Source: Aeromonas allosaccharophila
GTDB lineage: Bacteria; Pseudomonadota; Gammaproteobacteria; Enterobacterales; Aeromonadaceae
Reading direction: 5' to 3'
Length of the DNA stretch: 40,697 nucleotides
Assembly: GCF_000819685.1 (NCBI RefSeq)
Contig: NZ_CDBR01000087.1
Location: 1-40,697, forward strand
A program made the translations under genes and the position numbers. Of this stretch, positions 18,515 to 27,003 are shown in pieces. Position 1 is the stretch's first letter, and each line of letters starts with the position of its first letter. The notes under the pieces were generated by a model that saw only the letters and a program-made list of their open reading frames with translations, did no database searches and was not told the DNA's origin.

Positions 18515-19537
18515 ATGTCAGAAGCAAAGAAGCGCCGTAGCACGGGTCGGGTGACCCTCAACGATGTGGCCCAGCTGGCCGGCGTGGGAGCCATGACGGT
18601 CTCCCGTGCCCTGCGCACGCCGGAGATGGTCTCCGACAAGATGCGCGAACGCATCGACGCCGCGGTGGAAGAGCTCGGCTACATCCCCAACCGGGCGGCC
18701 GGGGCGCTGGCCTCTGCCACCTCCCAGACCATCGTAGTGATCGTCCCCAGTCTGGCGGAAGCGGGCTGTGGCGAGATGATCGCTGGCCTGCAACAGACCC
18801 TGCTCGACGAGGGTTACCAGATCATGCTGGGGGATGCCCAGCATCTGAAGCAGCAGGAAGAGCGCCTGCTGACCAGCTTTTTGCAGCACAATCCGGCTGC
18901 GGTGGTGCTGTTTGGTGGCGATCCCGGCGAGACGATCCGTACCCGCCTGAAAGCCTCCCGCCTGCCGGTGGTGGAAGTGGGCGCCATGGCGCGCAGCCCC
19001 ATCGACATGAATGTGGGTGTCTCCAACTTCGATGCCGGTTATCAGCTCACTCGCCACCTGATCGAGCGGGGCTACCGCAACATCGGCTTTCTCTGTGCCC
19101 GTCAGGAGCAGTGGATGCTGCAACAGCGGATGCAGGGCTGGCAGAAAGCGTTGCTCGACAACTACCTCTCCCCCGATGCCATCATCAACACCTCGGAGCG
19201 GCCCAGCTTCAGCACCGGTGCCACCATGCTGGGAGAATTTCTGCTGCGCTGGCCCGAGCTGGACGCGCTGATCTGCGTCAACGACGAACTGGCGGCCGGG
19301 GTGCTGTTCGAGTGCCAGCGTCGCCATTTGAATGTGCCGGGCAAACTCGCCATCGCCGGATTTGACGATCTGGATGTGGCGCGTGCCTGTTATCCGACCC
19401 TTACCTCGGTCAGGATCCCCTATCGAAAAATGGGGCAGGAGGCCGCCGAGCTGATCCTGCGCCAACTGGCCGGGGAGCCCGTGATGGGCACCGCGCTGGC
19501 CCTCGATTTTCAACTGCAAAAGCGCCAAAGCAGCTGA
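18515..19537 (+). CDS. LacI-family transcriptional regulator, GntR-like
   Basis: A 340-residue repressor. The N-terminal helix-turn-helix (TLNDVAQLAGVGAMTVSRAL) and hinge helix region (YIPNRAAGALAS) are followed by a periplasmic-binding-protein-like sensor domain (GFDDLDVARACYPTLTSVR). It resembles the gluconate regulator GntR of E. coli more than LacI. Start 18515 is chosen because GAGG lies nine bases upstream and earlier ATGs add unconserved residues. Divergent from the PTS operon with three operator-like palindromes between, so it very probably controls that operon and possibly itself. Confidence 0.88.
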   Translation: MSEAKKRRSTGRVTLNDVAQLAGVGAMTVSRALRTPEMVSDKMRERIDAAVEELGYIPNRAAGALASATSQTIVVIVPSLAEAGCGEMIAGLQQTLLDEGYQIMLGDAQHLKQQEERLLTSFLQHNPAAVVLFGGDPGETIRTRLKASRLPVVEVGAMARSPIDMNVGVSNFDAGYQLTRHLIERGYRNIGFLCARQEQWMLQQRMQGWQKALLDNYLSPDAIINTSERPSFSTGATMLGEFLLRWPELDALICVNDELAAGVLFECQRRHLNVPGKLAIAGFDDLDVARACYPTLTSVRIPYRKMGQEAAELILRQLAGEPVMGTALALDFQLQKRQSS

Positions 19538-19569
19538 TCCCCGTTTCACACGTCATCAAAGAGGCAACC

Positions 19570-20550
19570 ATGTTCAAGGCTCTGTTACTGGAAAACCAAG
19601 ACGGCAAGACTGTTCCAACCCTGACCCGACTGACCGAGAGCCAGTTGCCGGAAGGTGAGGTGCGGGTTGCGGTCGCCTACAGCTCGATCAACTACAAGGA
19701 TGGGCTGGCCATCACCGGCAAGGGCAAGATAGTGCGTCAGTGGCCGCTGGTGCCCGGCATCGACTTTGCCGGTACCGTGCTCGAATCTGCCGACAGCCGC
19801 TATCAGCCCGGTGATAAGGTGGTGCTGACCGGTTGGGGCGTGGGCGAAGGTCACTGGGGCGGCATGGCCGAACAGGCGCGGGTCAAGGGGGACTGGCTGG
19901 TGCCGTTGCCCGCCGGGCTGGATGAGCGGCAGGCCATGTGCATCGGTACCGCCGGTCTCACCGCCATGCTCTGCGTGCTGGCACTGGAAGAGGCGGGTAT
20001 TAATCCCGCAAGTGGCGAGGTGCTGGTCACCGGTGCGGCAGGCGGCGTGGGCTCCACCTCGGTTGCCCTGCTGGCAGCCCTTGGCTATCAGGTGGCGGCG
20101 CTGACCGGTCGTCCGGAAGAGCAGGGCGTCATGCTGACTGCGCTGGGTGCCAGCCGCATCGTGCCGCGCAGCGAACTGCTGGTGCCCGCCAAGCCGCTGG
20201 AGAAGCAGCTGTGGGCCGGTGCTATCGACACCGTTGGCAGTCAGGTGTTGGCCAAGTTGCTGGCCCAGATGAACTATGGCGGCGCCGTGGCAGCCTGCGG
20301 GCTGGCAGGCGGTTTCGATCTGCCGACCAGCGTGATGCCCTTTATCCTGCGCAATGTGCGACTGCAGGGTGTCGATTCGGTGATGTGCCCATTTGAACGT
20401 CGCCAACTGGCGTGGCAGCGACTGGCGCGGGATCTGCCCGCCAGCTTCTTCGAACAGGCGGTTACCGAGATCGGGCTGGAGCAGGTAGTGGAGGCCGCCG
20501 AGGCCATCACGCTGGGCCAGATCGCCGGTCGCACCCTGGTCAAACTTTGA
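19570..20550 (+). CDS. acuI: Acrylyl-CoA reductase (AcuI/YhdH family)
   Basis: A 326-residue NADPH-dependent medium-chain dehydrogenase/reductase without the zinc ligands. Family features are YSSINYKDGLAITGKGKI near the start, PGIDFAGTV, the cofactor-binding VTGAAGGVGSTSVALLA at about 155-172, and PFILRNVRLQGVDSV. Relatives reduce toxic acryloyl-CoA to propionyl-CoA. It begins 32 bp after the regulator gene with AGAGG upstream, so it may be co-transcribed with it, but no functional link to the PTS is evident. Confidence 0.9.
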   Translation: MFKALLLENQDGKTVPTLTRLTESQLPEGEVRVAVAYSSINYKDGLAITGKGKIVRQWPLVPGIDFAGTVLESADSRYQPGDKVVLTGWGVGEGHWGGMAEQARVKGDWLVPLPAGLDERQAMCIGTAGLTAMLCVLALEEAGINPASGEVLVTGAAGGVGSTSVALLAALGYQVAALTGRPEEQGVMLTALGASRIVPRSELLVPAKPLEKQLWAGAIDTVGSQVLAKLLAQMNYGGAVAACGLAGGFDLPTSVMPFILRNVRLQGVDSVMCPFERRQLAWQRLARDLPASFFEQAVTEIGLEQVVEAAEAITLGQIAGRTLVKL

Positions 20551-20624
20551 ACGCTCTCTGACTGGCGAGCCTGACAATTCCGGATAAAATTGGAGTGCGG
20601 GTGAACTATCCAAGGAGAGTGAAG

Positions 20625-20750
20625 ATGGGTGGACACAAGCCGGATTACGACTCCTCTGATGATGAGTGGGATCCGGAATCCTGGGAAGAAGAGCTGGATC
20701 AGTGGGAAGATGAAAGCTGGCAGGATGATGACCCTTTCGATGACCAGTGA
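20625..20750 (+). CDS. Small, highly acidic Trp-rich protein of unknown function
   Basis: A 41-residue ORF starting MGGHKPDYDSS. Twelve Asp and seven Glu make 19 of 41 residues acidic, against a single Lys; four Trp lie at positions 15, 20, 27 and 32. There is no signal peptide or membrane segment. A strong AAGGAGAG ribosome binding site sits five bases before the ATG, and a strong terminator follows the stop by about 17 bases, so translation is likely. It begins 74 bp after acuI. I do not recognise the family; a nucleic-acid mimic or a partner for a basic protein is only a guess. Confidence 0.7.
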   Translation: MGGHKPDYDSSDDEWDPESWEEELDQWEDESWQDDDPFDDQ

Positions 20751-20767
20751 ACCACAGCATGAATGAA

Positions 20768-20799
20768 CAGGCGGGCTTTGAGCCCGCCTGATTTTTTTT
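20768..20799 (+). terminator. Intrinsic terminator after the acidic small gene
   Basis: Stem CAGGCGGGCT / AGCCCGCCTG around TTG, followed by an A and eight Ts. Confidence 0.92.
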
Positions 20800-20887
20800 G
20801 CCGCGCTCACACGGCTGAGTGTTGGCCCTTGGTCAGGGCCGGGCCGCTGGGTAGAATGAACTGCCCAAATGACACTCAAGGATGACT

Positions 20888-21220
20888 ATGCGACTCACCA
20901 TCATATTGTTGGCTGCCCTGCTGGGTGGCTGTGTCTCCAACGATGATCCCTGCGAGAAGGTGTGGAGCGAGGTCGGGGAGGCGGATGGCAAGCTGGGCTT
21001 CACCGCCGAGCGGGTCGAGTTCCATCAGGGCCAGTGCGGCAAAAAGGTGGATACCGAACTGTGGGAGCAGGGGCGCCAGAAGGGGTTGGCATGGTATTGC
21101 CGCCCCGAGCATCTCTATCTGGCTGGCCGTTCCGGCGAGGAGTATCGCGGCGTTTGCCCGAATGATATCCAGGCGCGCAGGCTGTTCGAGCAGGGGCGTC
21201 AGGGGTGGACCGATCAATAA
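20888..21220 (+). CDS. DUF2799-like lipoprotein
   Basis: A 110-residue predicted lipoprotein. The signal peptide MRLTIILLAALLGGC ends in the lipobox LLGGC, and the next residues (SNDD) contain no Asp at +2, compatible with outer-membrane sorting. The body has the pattern DGKLG ... QGRQKGLAWYC ... YRGVCPND of DUF2799 proteins, with four Cys that may form disulfides. The ATG at 20888 is preferred over one at 20882 because AAGG lies six bases before it. The role of the family is unknown. Confidence 0.8.
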   Translation: MRLTIILLAALLGGCVSNDDPCEKVWSEVGEADGKLGFTAERVEFHQGQCGKKVDTELWEQGRQKGLAWYCRPEHLYLAGRSGEEYRGVCPNDIQARRLFEQGRQGWTDQ

Positions 21221-21238
21221 CGCCCAGGCAGGGAGGGG

Positions 21239-21403
21239 TTACTCCTCTTTCAAGCGCAGCGGCTGGCAGAGGTAACCCTTGTCATTGGCGCTGCGGGCGC
21301 ACTTGCCGCAGACAAACTTGGGTTTGCGGACTATCTTGCGCAACGCCTTGAGATCGGTGGGGATCTCGTGACGGCGCCATTCACAAAGGGTTTTGCTGCC
21401 CAT
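21239..21403 (-). CDS. Small Cys-rich protein, possible zinc ribbon
   Basis: A 54-residue protein starting MGSKTLCEWRRHEIP, with four cysteines: one in the N-terminal CEW, a CGKC pair and a late Cys in YLCQPLRL. The arrangement suggests one structural zinc or iron site. Similar small proteins occur in other marine and aquatic gammaproteobacteria, but I cannot name a function. The start at 21403 is chosen over 21493 because GAGG lies eight bases upstream. Convergent with the DUF2799-like lipoprotein gene, 18 bp between stops. Confidence 0.7.
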   Translation of the reverse strand: MGSKTLCEWRRHEIPTDLKALRKIVRKPKFVCGKCARSANDKGYLCQPLRLKEE

Positions 21404-21471
21404 AACGACTACCTCTACGACTCGACGGCCGTATTGTAATCGATTTTCATTTCGAATAAACCGGCAAAGCT

Positions 21472-21499
21472 CGCTTATTGGTCGATATACCAATAAGCG
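21472..21499. repeat. Hairpin between the FliL-like and Cys-rich genes
   Basis: Perfect 11-bp stem CGCTTATTGGT / ACCAATAAGCG around CGATAT, 16 bp beyond the FliL-like stop. It lacks a clear T-tract on the minus strand, so it may be a weak terminator, an mRNA stabiliser or a protein-binding palindrome for the downstream gene. Confidence 0.55.
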
Positions 21500-21515
21500 A
21501 CTGTTTCGGTAGGGA

Positions 21516-21956
21516 TTACTGGTAGAGGAACTTGGTGAAGATGAGCTCGCGCACCGCTTTCTTGCCGGTCTCTTTCACCAGCAGTTCGTTGACCTTGGTC
21601 TCGCACTCCTTGCGCAACTCTTCGCGGCTGACCAGGGATTTAATCTGCTCGGCGCTCTTGCTGCCCATCAGGCGGATGATGGTATCGCGGATCAGTGGGT
21701 CATGCTGCTCCAGTAGCTTGAGATCGGCCTCGTTCTCCGCCATCAGCTCCACCGTGACCCGGATATAGCCGAGGGTTTTGCCATCGCTCAGATAGTTGGT
21801 GATGATGTCGGGATCGAGCGCGTGGTAGGAGAAGCCCGGTTTGGCGGCCGCGGCCGCTTCTTCTCCCTCTGCGGGCGGCTCTTCTTCGGATGAGGCCTGC
21901 ACATGCAGCGCACCACAGCTCAGTAACAACACCAGCAGAATTTTGAAGATCTTCAT
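21516..21956 (-). CDS. FliL-like protein, exported, outside any flagellar operon
   Basis: A 146-residue protein with the FliL domain: LGYIRVTVELMAENEADLK, then HDPLIRDTIIRLMGSKSAEQI and a C-terminal VRELIFTKFLYQ. Classical FliL has one N-terminal membrane helix and works at the flagellar motor. Here the N-terminus looks like a cleavable signal peptide (MKIFKILLVLLLSCGALHVQA, cleavage near residue 21) followed by an acidic, Ala-rich linker, so the mature protein may be free in the periplasm. No flagellar genes are in the window. It is divergent from ubiC. Confidence 0.85.
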   Translation of the reverse strand: MKIFKILLVLLLSCGALHVQASSEEEPPAEGEEAAAAAKPGFSYHALDPDIITNYLSDGKTLGYIRVTVELMAENEADLKLLEQHDPLIRDTIIRLMGSKSAEQIKSLVSREELRKECETKVNELLVKETGKKAVRELIFTKFLYQ

Positions 21957-22101
21957 ATAGATGGCTCATCAGCAAGAGATAACCCATTTTTGATGTTGCC
22001 ATCGGGGCCGTCAAGCACGGATGTTCTTACATTTCGCTATTGATTTACGGATAATAAACCGGATTTTAACCTGAACACGGAAATCTCTGGATGGTGAAGC
22101 T

Positions 22102-22638
22102 GTGAAGTCCGAGTTGACTGTTCCCCTCACGCCGTTAAGCGGGTGGCTGGCCCCCGAATGTTGCGAGTTGCCCGCCAGCTTGCGCCCTTGGCTGCTGGAG
22201 TCCGGCTCCATGACCCGGCGGCTGCGTCAGCACAATCGTCACTTTTCGGTGGAGTGGCTGGGCAATCACCCGGTCGCCCTCACTGCCGATGAGCAGTGGC
22301 TGGTGGATTCGGCCTCGCCGGTCGGTACCTGCCGCAAGGTGATCCTGCATGGGGATCAGGGGCCCGCCGTGCTGGGCTGGACCCTGTTTGCCGATGGCGC
22401 GCTGCAAGAGAGCGGCATTGCCGAGCTGGGCGAGCAGCCGCTGGGTGAGCGGGTATTTAGCCATGAGCCTGCCCGCCGCGATCACCTGCTGCTGGCCCGT
22501 TTCGATATCGCCGCCAATCCCCGGTGCCCTGCCGCCACTGTCTGGGGGCGTCGTTCCCGTCTGTTTCTGGGGCAGTGGCCACTGCTGGTGCACGAGCTGT
22601 TTCTGCCCTCTCTCGTCTGTGACAAGGAGCTGGAGTGA
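22102..22638 (+). CDS. ubiC: Chorismate pyruvate-lyase
   Basis: A 178-residue cytosolic enzyme releasing pyruvate from chorismate to give 4-hydroxybenzoate, the first committed step of ubiquinone synthesis. Recognisable motifs are SMTRRLRQH near residue 36, WGRRSRLFL and the C-terminal [10 protein letters not shown] with the conserved Glu. Translation appears to start at GTG 22102 because the ATG at 22091 is out of frame. The stop overlaps the ubiA start (GTGA), so the two are coupled. Confidence 0.92.
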   Translation: MKSELTVPLTPLSGWLAPECCELPASLRPWLLESGSMTRRLRQHNRHFSVEWLGNHPVALTADEQWLVDSASPVGTCRKVILHGDQGPAVLGWTLFADGALQESGIAELGEQPLGERVFSHEPARRDHLLLARFDIAANPRCPAATVWGRRSRLFLGQWPLLVHELFLPSLVCDKELE

Positions 22639-23504
22639 ATCTGTTAACCAAGGAGCGGGGACTGGCCTACATGCAGTTGGCCCGCGTCGACAAGCCCATA
22701 GGCACTCTGTTGCTGCTGTGGCCAACTTTGTGGGCGCTCTGGCTGGCCGCCGGTGGCCTGCCTAATCTCTGGGTGCTGACCGTGTTTGTGGTCGGGGTCT
22801 TTCTGATGCGCTCGGCCGGGTGCGTGATCAACGACTATGCGGATCGCAACTTCGATGGCCACGTCAAACGAACCGCTGGTCGGCCCTTGCCCACGGGCAG
22901 AGTCAAACCATGGGAGGTGCTGGCGCTCTTCTTCGTGCTGGCAATTATCTCGTTTGCTCTGGTGCTGACCATGAATCCGCTCACCATCGGCCTGTCGTTT
23001 GTCGGCCTGCTGCTGGCGGTGAGTTACCCCTTCATGAAGCGCTTTATCTCCAACCCCCAGCTGGTGCTCGGGATGGCCTTCTCCTGGTCGATCCCGATGG
23101 CCTATGCGGCGCAGGCGGATGCCCTGCCGCTGGTGGCCTGGCTGCTCTTCTTCGCCAACCTGCTCTGGACGGTGGCTTACGACACCCAGTACGCCATGGT
23201 GGATCGGGATGACGACCTCAAGCTCGGCCTCAAATCCAGCGCCATCCTGTTTGGCCGCTACGACAAGCGGATCATCGGCGCGCTGCAACTCTCGGCACTG
23301 CTGCTGTTGCTGGCGGTGGGGCATCTGATGGCGCTGGGTGGCTGGTATTACTGGGGTTTGCTGGGGGCGGCGGTGCTGTTTGTCTATCAGCAGCGGCTCA
23401 TTCGCGAGCGGCAGCGAGAAGCCTGCTTCCAGGCGTTTCTCAACAACAACTATGTGGGGGCGCTGGTGTTTGCCGGTCTGGTGCTCGACTACCTGCTGGC
23501 GTGA
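22635..23504 (+). CDS. ubiA: 4-hydroxybenzoate octaprenyltransferase
   Basis: A 289-residue inner-membrane prenyltransferase joining the polyprenyl tail to 4-hydroxybenzoate, the step after UbiC. The two Asp-rich substrate motifs are present: [16 protein letters not shown] at about 66-81 and [16 protein letters not shown] near 180-195, among about eight to nine membrane helices. The start is GTG at 22635, overlapping ubiC. The 3' end (coding [12 protein letters not shown]) is partly duplicated just downstream. Confidence 0.95.
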   Translation: MNLLTKERGLAYMQLARVDKPIGTLLLLWPTLWALWLAAGGLPNLWVLTVFVVGVFLMRSAGCVINDYADRNFDGHVKRTAGRPLPTGRVKPWEVLALFFVLAIISFALVLTMNPLTIGLSFVGLLLAVSYPFMKRFISNPQLVLGMAFSWSIPMAYAAQADALPLVAWLLFFANLLWTVAYDTQYAMVDRDDDLKLGLKSSAILFGRYDKRIIGALQLSALLLLLAVGHLMALGGWYYWGLLGAAVLFVYQQRLIRERQREACFQAFLNNNYVGALVFAGLVLDYLLA

Positions 23505-23534
23505 TAATGTACTGAGTCACGCTGAATAAAAAAG
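23466..23534 (+). repeat. Direct repeat, copy 1: ubiA 3' end
   Basis: Starts GTGTTTGCCGGTCTGGT inside the last ubiA codons and runs through the stop to GCTGAATAAAAAAG. The copy 91 bp downstream is similar over its full length. Confidence 0.85.
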
Positions 23535-23556
23535 AGGGGCGCGTGTTGGGGGGCTG

Positions 23557-23630
23557 TTGTTTGCCGGTCTGGTACTCGGCTACACACTGCTGACGCGATA
23601 GCGCGCTGAGTAACACTGGATAAAAATAAG
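23557..23630 (+). repeat. Direct repeat, copy 2: relic of a ubiA 3' end
   Basis: TTGTTTGCCGGTCTGGTACT and following bases translate, in the matching frame, as LFAGLVLGYTLLTR then stop, a variant of the ubiA C-terminus, followed by a variant of the same downstream sequence. It is not attached to any reading frame with a start. Confidence 0.8.
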
Positions 23631-23648
23631 GCCGCACGATGCGGCCTT
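23628..23648. terminator. Bidirectional terminator between ubiA and plsB
   Basis: Stem AAGGCCGC / GCGGCCTT with a five-base loop, A-run before and CTTTG after, between convergent genes. Confidence 0.75.
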
Positions 23649-23666
23649 CTTTGTTTGCGTTGCAGA

Positions 23667-26090
23667 TTAGAGCTGGTTGCCCGCCTGAATGGTACGGCGG
23701 ATCTTGTTGCTCAACAGCGGCACTATGTTGTCGGCCAGCGCCTGGAAGCGGCCGAGATCCGGTTTGCACTCGGGGGAGAGGTAGCCCTCCTTGCGCAAGG
23801 TGTGGATCAGGGTGCTGAACAGCTTCTGGTCGAAGAACTCGGGGGCGTTGATGCCGTGCAGGGTGCCGAGGCGCTCTGCCATCATCAGGCCGTCCGCCTC
23901 TAGCTGCTCAGCTTCGATGTGAGGCTGGGCCAGCACTCGGGTCAGCACGATGGCGTAGCGTTGCAGGGTCTCCTGAATGCTCTCCGCCAGCAGCAGCAAC
24001 CGCATCTGGTTGGCCGGATTGACCCAGTAGCCGTCATCACGGGTCTCGATCAGCTGCTGGGTCTGCAGGGCATCGAGCAGGCTGTCGACCAGCGCCGGCA
24101 ACTCGTCCTCTTCATAACGCAGGAACAGCTCGGTTTTGAGCAGCGGATAGATGTCGATGCAGCGGGCCATGATCTCGCTGCGGGAGATCCCCTCGCACCG
24201 TTCGATTAAGGCCGCCACCAGAGAGGGGATGGCGAACAGGTGGAGGATGTTGTTGCGGTAGTAGGTCAGCAGGATCGCCTGATAGCGGTCCAGACTGATG
24301 ATCTGCCCCAGCTTGTCCTCGCTCACCTCGAACTTGTTGAGCTCCATCGCCTGATCCAGCAGGGTCCTAGCATCCTCATCCGGAATGGTGCTCTGCGGGC
24401 TGTAAGGCACCGCCTTGAGCAGATCCAGATAGGTGTTGAGCTGGGCCTGCAACTCGTCACGGGTCAGGGCGTGGCGCTCGGCGGCCAGCAGCGCCAGCGC
24501 GCTCAGGGTCAGGCCGTTGACCGCGGCCGCATCGTTGATGCGGGTCATCAGCAGTTCGGCCAGATCGTTGACGGTGCCCGCCATCCACTCCGGACGCTCC
24601 TCTTCCCCGATGTGTTTCTTCCAGTCGGGGATATGTTCACTCAGGTAGCTGTTGAGGGTCAGCGGCTCGCCGAAGTTGACGAAGCCGCGGCCGTAGTTGC
24701 GCAGCTTGCGCAGGATGCCGAGCACCTGCAGGAAGCTCTCCTTCTCCTTGCGGCTGCCCTTGAGCTCGTTGTGGTAGGTGTTCACCTCCATCACGTGCTC
24801 GTAGCCCAGATAGACGGGCACCAGAGTGACCGGTCTGTCCAGCCCGCGCATCATCGCCTGCAGGGTCATCGCCAGCATGCCGGTCTTGGGTGGCAGCAGA
24901 CGGCCGGTACGGGAGCGGCCGCCTTCGGTGAAGAACTCCACCGAGTAACCCTTGGCAAACAGCAGGTTGAGGTATTCACGGAACACCGTGCTGTAGAGCG
25001 GGTTGCCCTTGAAGGTACGGCGAATGAAGAAGGCGCCACCGTGGCGGAAGATGGGGCCCGCCGGCCAGAAGTTGAGGTTGATGCCTGCCGCGATATGGGG
25101 CGGCACCATCCCCTGGTGGTAGATGACGTAGGAGAGCAGCAGATAGTCCATGTGGCTGCGATGGCAGGGGACGTAGACGATCTCGTGCCCCTCCTGCGCC
25201 AGCTGGCGTACCTTCTCGGCGCCATTGACCGACAAACCGCGATAGAGCTTGTTCCACAGCCAGCCGAGGAAGCTCTCACCCAGGCGGATCAGCCGGTAGG
25301 AGAAGTTGGAGGCGATCTCGTCCATGTAGCTATGGGCGCGCTTTTGCGCCTTCTCGAGGCTGATGCCCTCGCGCTGGGCTTCTTCTTCAATCGCCTGCTG
25401 GATCACCGCGGAGTCGAGCAGCTGTTTGAACAGCAGGTTGCGGTTCGGCAGTTTCGGGCCGGTGGCGGCCAGCTGCTGACGGCTGAAGTGGGTACGGGCA
25501 ACTCGCGCCAGCTTGTGGGCGATGGCCTCGTCGGTGCCGTGCTTGTCGGCCATATGACGCAGGGAGAGCGGCGGCGAGAAGCGCACCAGATTCTCGCGAC
25601 CCTTGAGGATCACGATAAGCGCCTTCTTCAGCCGGTTTGGCGCCAGACTGCTGATGATGTTGAGGCCGGAGGCTTCTTCTCCCTCCCGACCCGGAGCGCG
25701 GCCCCAGAACAGGGTGACGGGCACCACCTGAATATCCAGTTCGGGATCCTGCTTGTGCAGATCCAGCAGCTGGTGGAACTCCTGCAGGAAGGGGAGCGGC
25801 TTGCTGCGTTTGCCAAACAGGGGAGGCGGACGATCCAGACAGACATAGCGCGGCAGCAGCTGGCCGTTAAGTTCCAGCGGCGTGAAGGGGCCGGGCAGCC
25901 CGAGATCCTCGCAGCACTGCTGCAGGGTCATCAGGTCGGTGATCGAACTGGTTTTCAGGGCATAGACGATGGGTCTGGCCGGATCCAGATTGAGTTCTGT
26001 GATGGGATTTTCCGGCAGGCTCTTGTGATTGACCAAGCCGCTGACCGGCCATTGCAAGATGGCTCTGGAAATCTTCTGTCCTAGGGACAT
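23667..26090 (-). CDS. plsB: Glycerol-3-phosphate 1-O-acyltransferase
   Basis: An 807-residue inner-membrane enzyme acylating glycerol 3-phosphate at position 1, the first step of phospholipid synthesis; the length equals E. coli PlsB. The catalytic HX4D motif is HRSHMD near residue 308, followed by GPIFRHGGAFFIRR, the FFTEGGRSRTGRLLPPK block and TLVPVYLGYE. The start at 26090 (MSLGQKISRAIL) fits the family; ATG 26126 is upstream and unconserved. It is divergent from lexA, as in E. coli. Confidence 0.97.
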   Translation of the reverse strand: MSLGQKISRAILQWPVSGLVNHKSLPENPITELNLDPARPIVYALKTSSITDLMTLQQCCEDLGLPGPFTPLELNGQLLPRYVCLDRPPPLFGKRSKPLPFLQEFHQLLDLHKQDPELDIQVVPVTLFWGRAPGREGEEASGLNIISSLAPNRLKKALIVILKGRENLVRFSPPLSLRHMADKHGTDEAIAHKLARVARTHFSRQQLAATGPKLPNRNLLFKQLLDSAVIQQAIEEEAQREGISLEKAQKRAHSYMDEIASNFSYRLIRLGESFLGWLWNKLYRGLSVNGAEKVRQLAQEGHEIVYVPCHRSHMDYLLLSYVIYHQGMVPPHIAAGINLNFWPAGPIFRHGGAFFIRRTFKGNPLYSTVFREYLNLLFAKGYSVEFFTEGGRSRTGRLLPPKTGMLAMTLQAMMRGLDRPVTLVPVYLGYEHVMEVNTYHNELKGSRKEKESFLQVLGILRKLRNYGRGFVNFGEPLTLNSYLSEHIPDWKKHIGEEERPEWMAGTVNDLAELLMTRINDAAAVNGLTLSALALLAAERHALTRDELQAQLNTYLDLLKAVPYSPQSTIPDEDARTLLDQAMELNKFEVSEDKLGQIISLDRYQAILLTYYRNNILHLFAIPSLVAALIERCEGISRSEIMARCIDIYPLLKTELFLRYEEDELPALVDSLLDALQTQQLIETRDDGYWVNPANQMRLLLLAESIQETLQRYAIVLTRVLAQPHIEAEQLEADGLMMAERLGTLHGINAPEFFDQKLFSTLIHTLRKEGYLSPECKPDLGRFQALADNIVPLLSNKIRRTIQAGNQL

Positions 26091-26247
26091 GTGCGTCTGC
26101 TCTCCAAAAAAATGCGGCGTGAGCATAGCAAATCGGCAGCCCCTTGTCGCCGAGAGGTACGATGAGTCGGCTGCGCAGGATCAAAACAGCAGTAAATGAG
26201 GGGTTGGTTGCGACAAATGTCAGCTGCGCCTTGCCTTGGCCACTGCA

Positions 26248-26263
26248 CTGTATATACTGCCAG
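26248..26263 (+). promoter_or_regulatory. SOS (LexA) box 1 of lexA
   Basis: CTGTATATACTGCCAG matches CTGT-N8-ACAG with one mismatch, 32 bp before the lexA ATG. Confidence 0.85.
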
Positions 26264-26267
26264 TGTG

Positions 26268-26283
26268 CTGTATAAAAAGACAG
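26268..26283 (+). promoter_or_regulatory. SOS (LexA) box 2 of lexA
   Basis: CTGTATAAAAAGACAG matches CTGT-N8-ACAG exactly, 20 bp after box 1 and 11 bp before the ATG. The paired arrangement is the one known from E. coli lexA and indicates autoregulation. Confidence 0.92.
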
Positions 26284-26294
26284 GTGCCAATGCT

Positions 26295-26918
26295 ATGAAA
26301 CCCCTTACCCCCCGCCAGGCCGAAGTGCTGGAGCTGATCAAGGTGAACATGAGCGAGACCGGCATGCCGCCGACTCGTGCCGAGATTGCCCAGAAGCTTG
26401 GTTTCAAGTCGGCCAATGCGGCCGAAGAACATCTGAAGGCCCTGGCCAAAAAAGGGGTCATCGAGATCATGCCGGGCACGTCCCGCGGCATTCGCCTGTT
26501 GCTCGAAGAGGAAGAGGTGCTGGAAGAGAGTGGCCTGCCGCTGATCGGCAAGGTGGCCGCCGGTGAACCCATCCTGGCGCAGGAGCATATCGAGAGCCAC
26601 TATCAGGTGGATCCCGCCCTGTTCCATCCGCGCGCTGATTTTCTGCTGCGGGTGCAGGGGATGAGCATGAAGAACATCGGTATTCTGGATGGCGACCTGC
26701 TGGCGGTGCACAAGACCCAGGAGGTGCGCAACGGTCAGGTGGTGGTCGCCCGTCTCGATGAGGATGTCACCGTCAAGCGCTTCCAGCGCAAGGGCAGTCA
26801 GGTATGGCTGCTGCCGGAGAATGAAGAGCTCGCCCCTATCGAGGTGGATCTCTCCTGCCAGCAGCTCACCATCGAAGGGCTGGCGGTCGGGGTGATCCGC
26901 AACGCCGACTGGATGTAA
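26295..26918 (+). CDS. lexA: LexA repressor
   Basis: A 207-residue SOS repressor. The winged-helix DNA-binding domain is N-terminal ([20 protein letters not shown]). The self-cleavage site is Ala89-Gly90 in GKVAAGEP, with Ser124 in GMSMKNIG and Lys161 in DVTVKRF as the catalytic dyad. RecA filaments on damaged DNA trigger cleavage. The start at 26295 is set by family alignment and by the two SOS boxes directly upstream. A hairpin terminator follows the stop by about 25 bp. Confidence 0.97.
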   Translation: MKPLTPRQAEVLELIKVNMSETGMPPTRAEIAQKLGFKSANAAEEHLKALAKKGVIEIMPGTSRGIRLLLEEEEVLEESGLPLIGKVAAGEPILAQEHIESHYQVDPALFHPRADFLLRVQGMSMKNIGILDGDLLAVHKTQEVRNGQVVVARLDEDVTVKRFQRKGSQVWLLPENEELAPIEVDLSCQQLTIEGLAVGVIRNADWM

Positions 26919-26943
26919 TCATCCCTGCCAACTGCATTTGCCA

Positions 26944-26967
26944 CACGGCCTCCTTCGGGAGGCTGTG
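26944..26967 (+). terminator. Terminator after lexA
   Basis: A 10-bp stem (one G-T pair) with a TTCG loop, 26944-26953 with 26958-26967, followed by CTGTTTCT. Confidence 0.7.
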
Positions 26968-26987
26968 CTGTTTCTGGCGCACTTTCC

Positions 26988-27003
26988 CTGTCATATCAAA
27001 CAG
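26988..27003 (+). promoter_or_regulatory. Candidate SOS box downstream of lexA
   Basis: CTGTCATATCAAACAG is an exact CTGT-N8-ACAG match with a fairly AT-rich centre, just after the lexA terminator and about 315 bp before the next likely gene. Confidence 0.5.

Noticed and set aside
21425..21465. Possible Fur box before the Cys-rich gene
   Set aside because: AT-rich but does not match repeated GATAAT units well.
24240..26084. 614-codon plus-strand frame antisense to plsB
   Set aside because: Gln/His/Val-rich shadow typical of the reverse strand of GC-rich genes.
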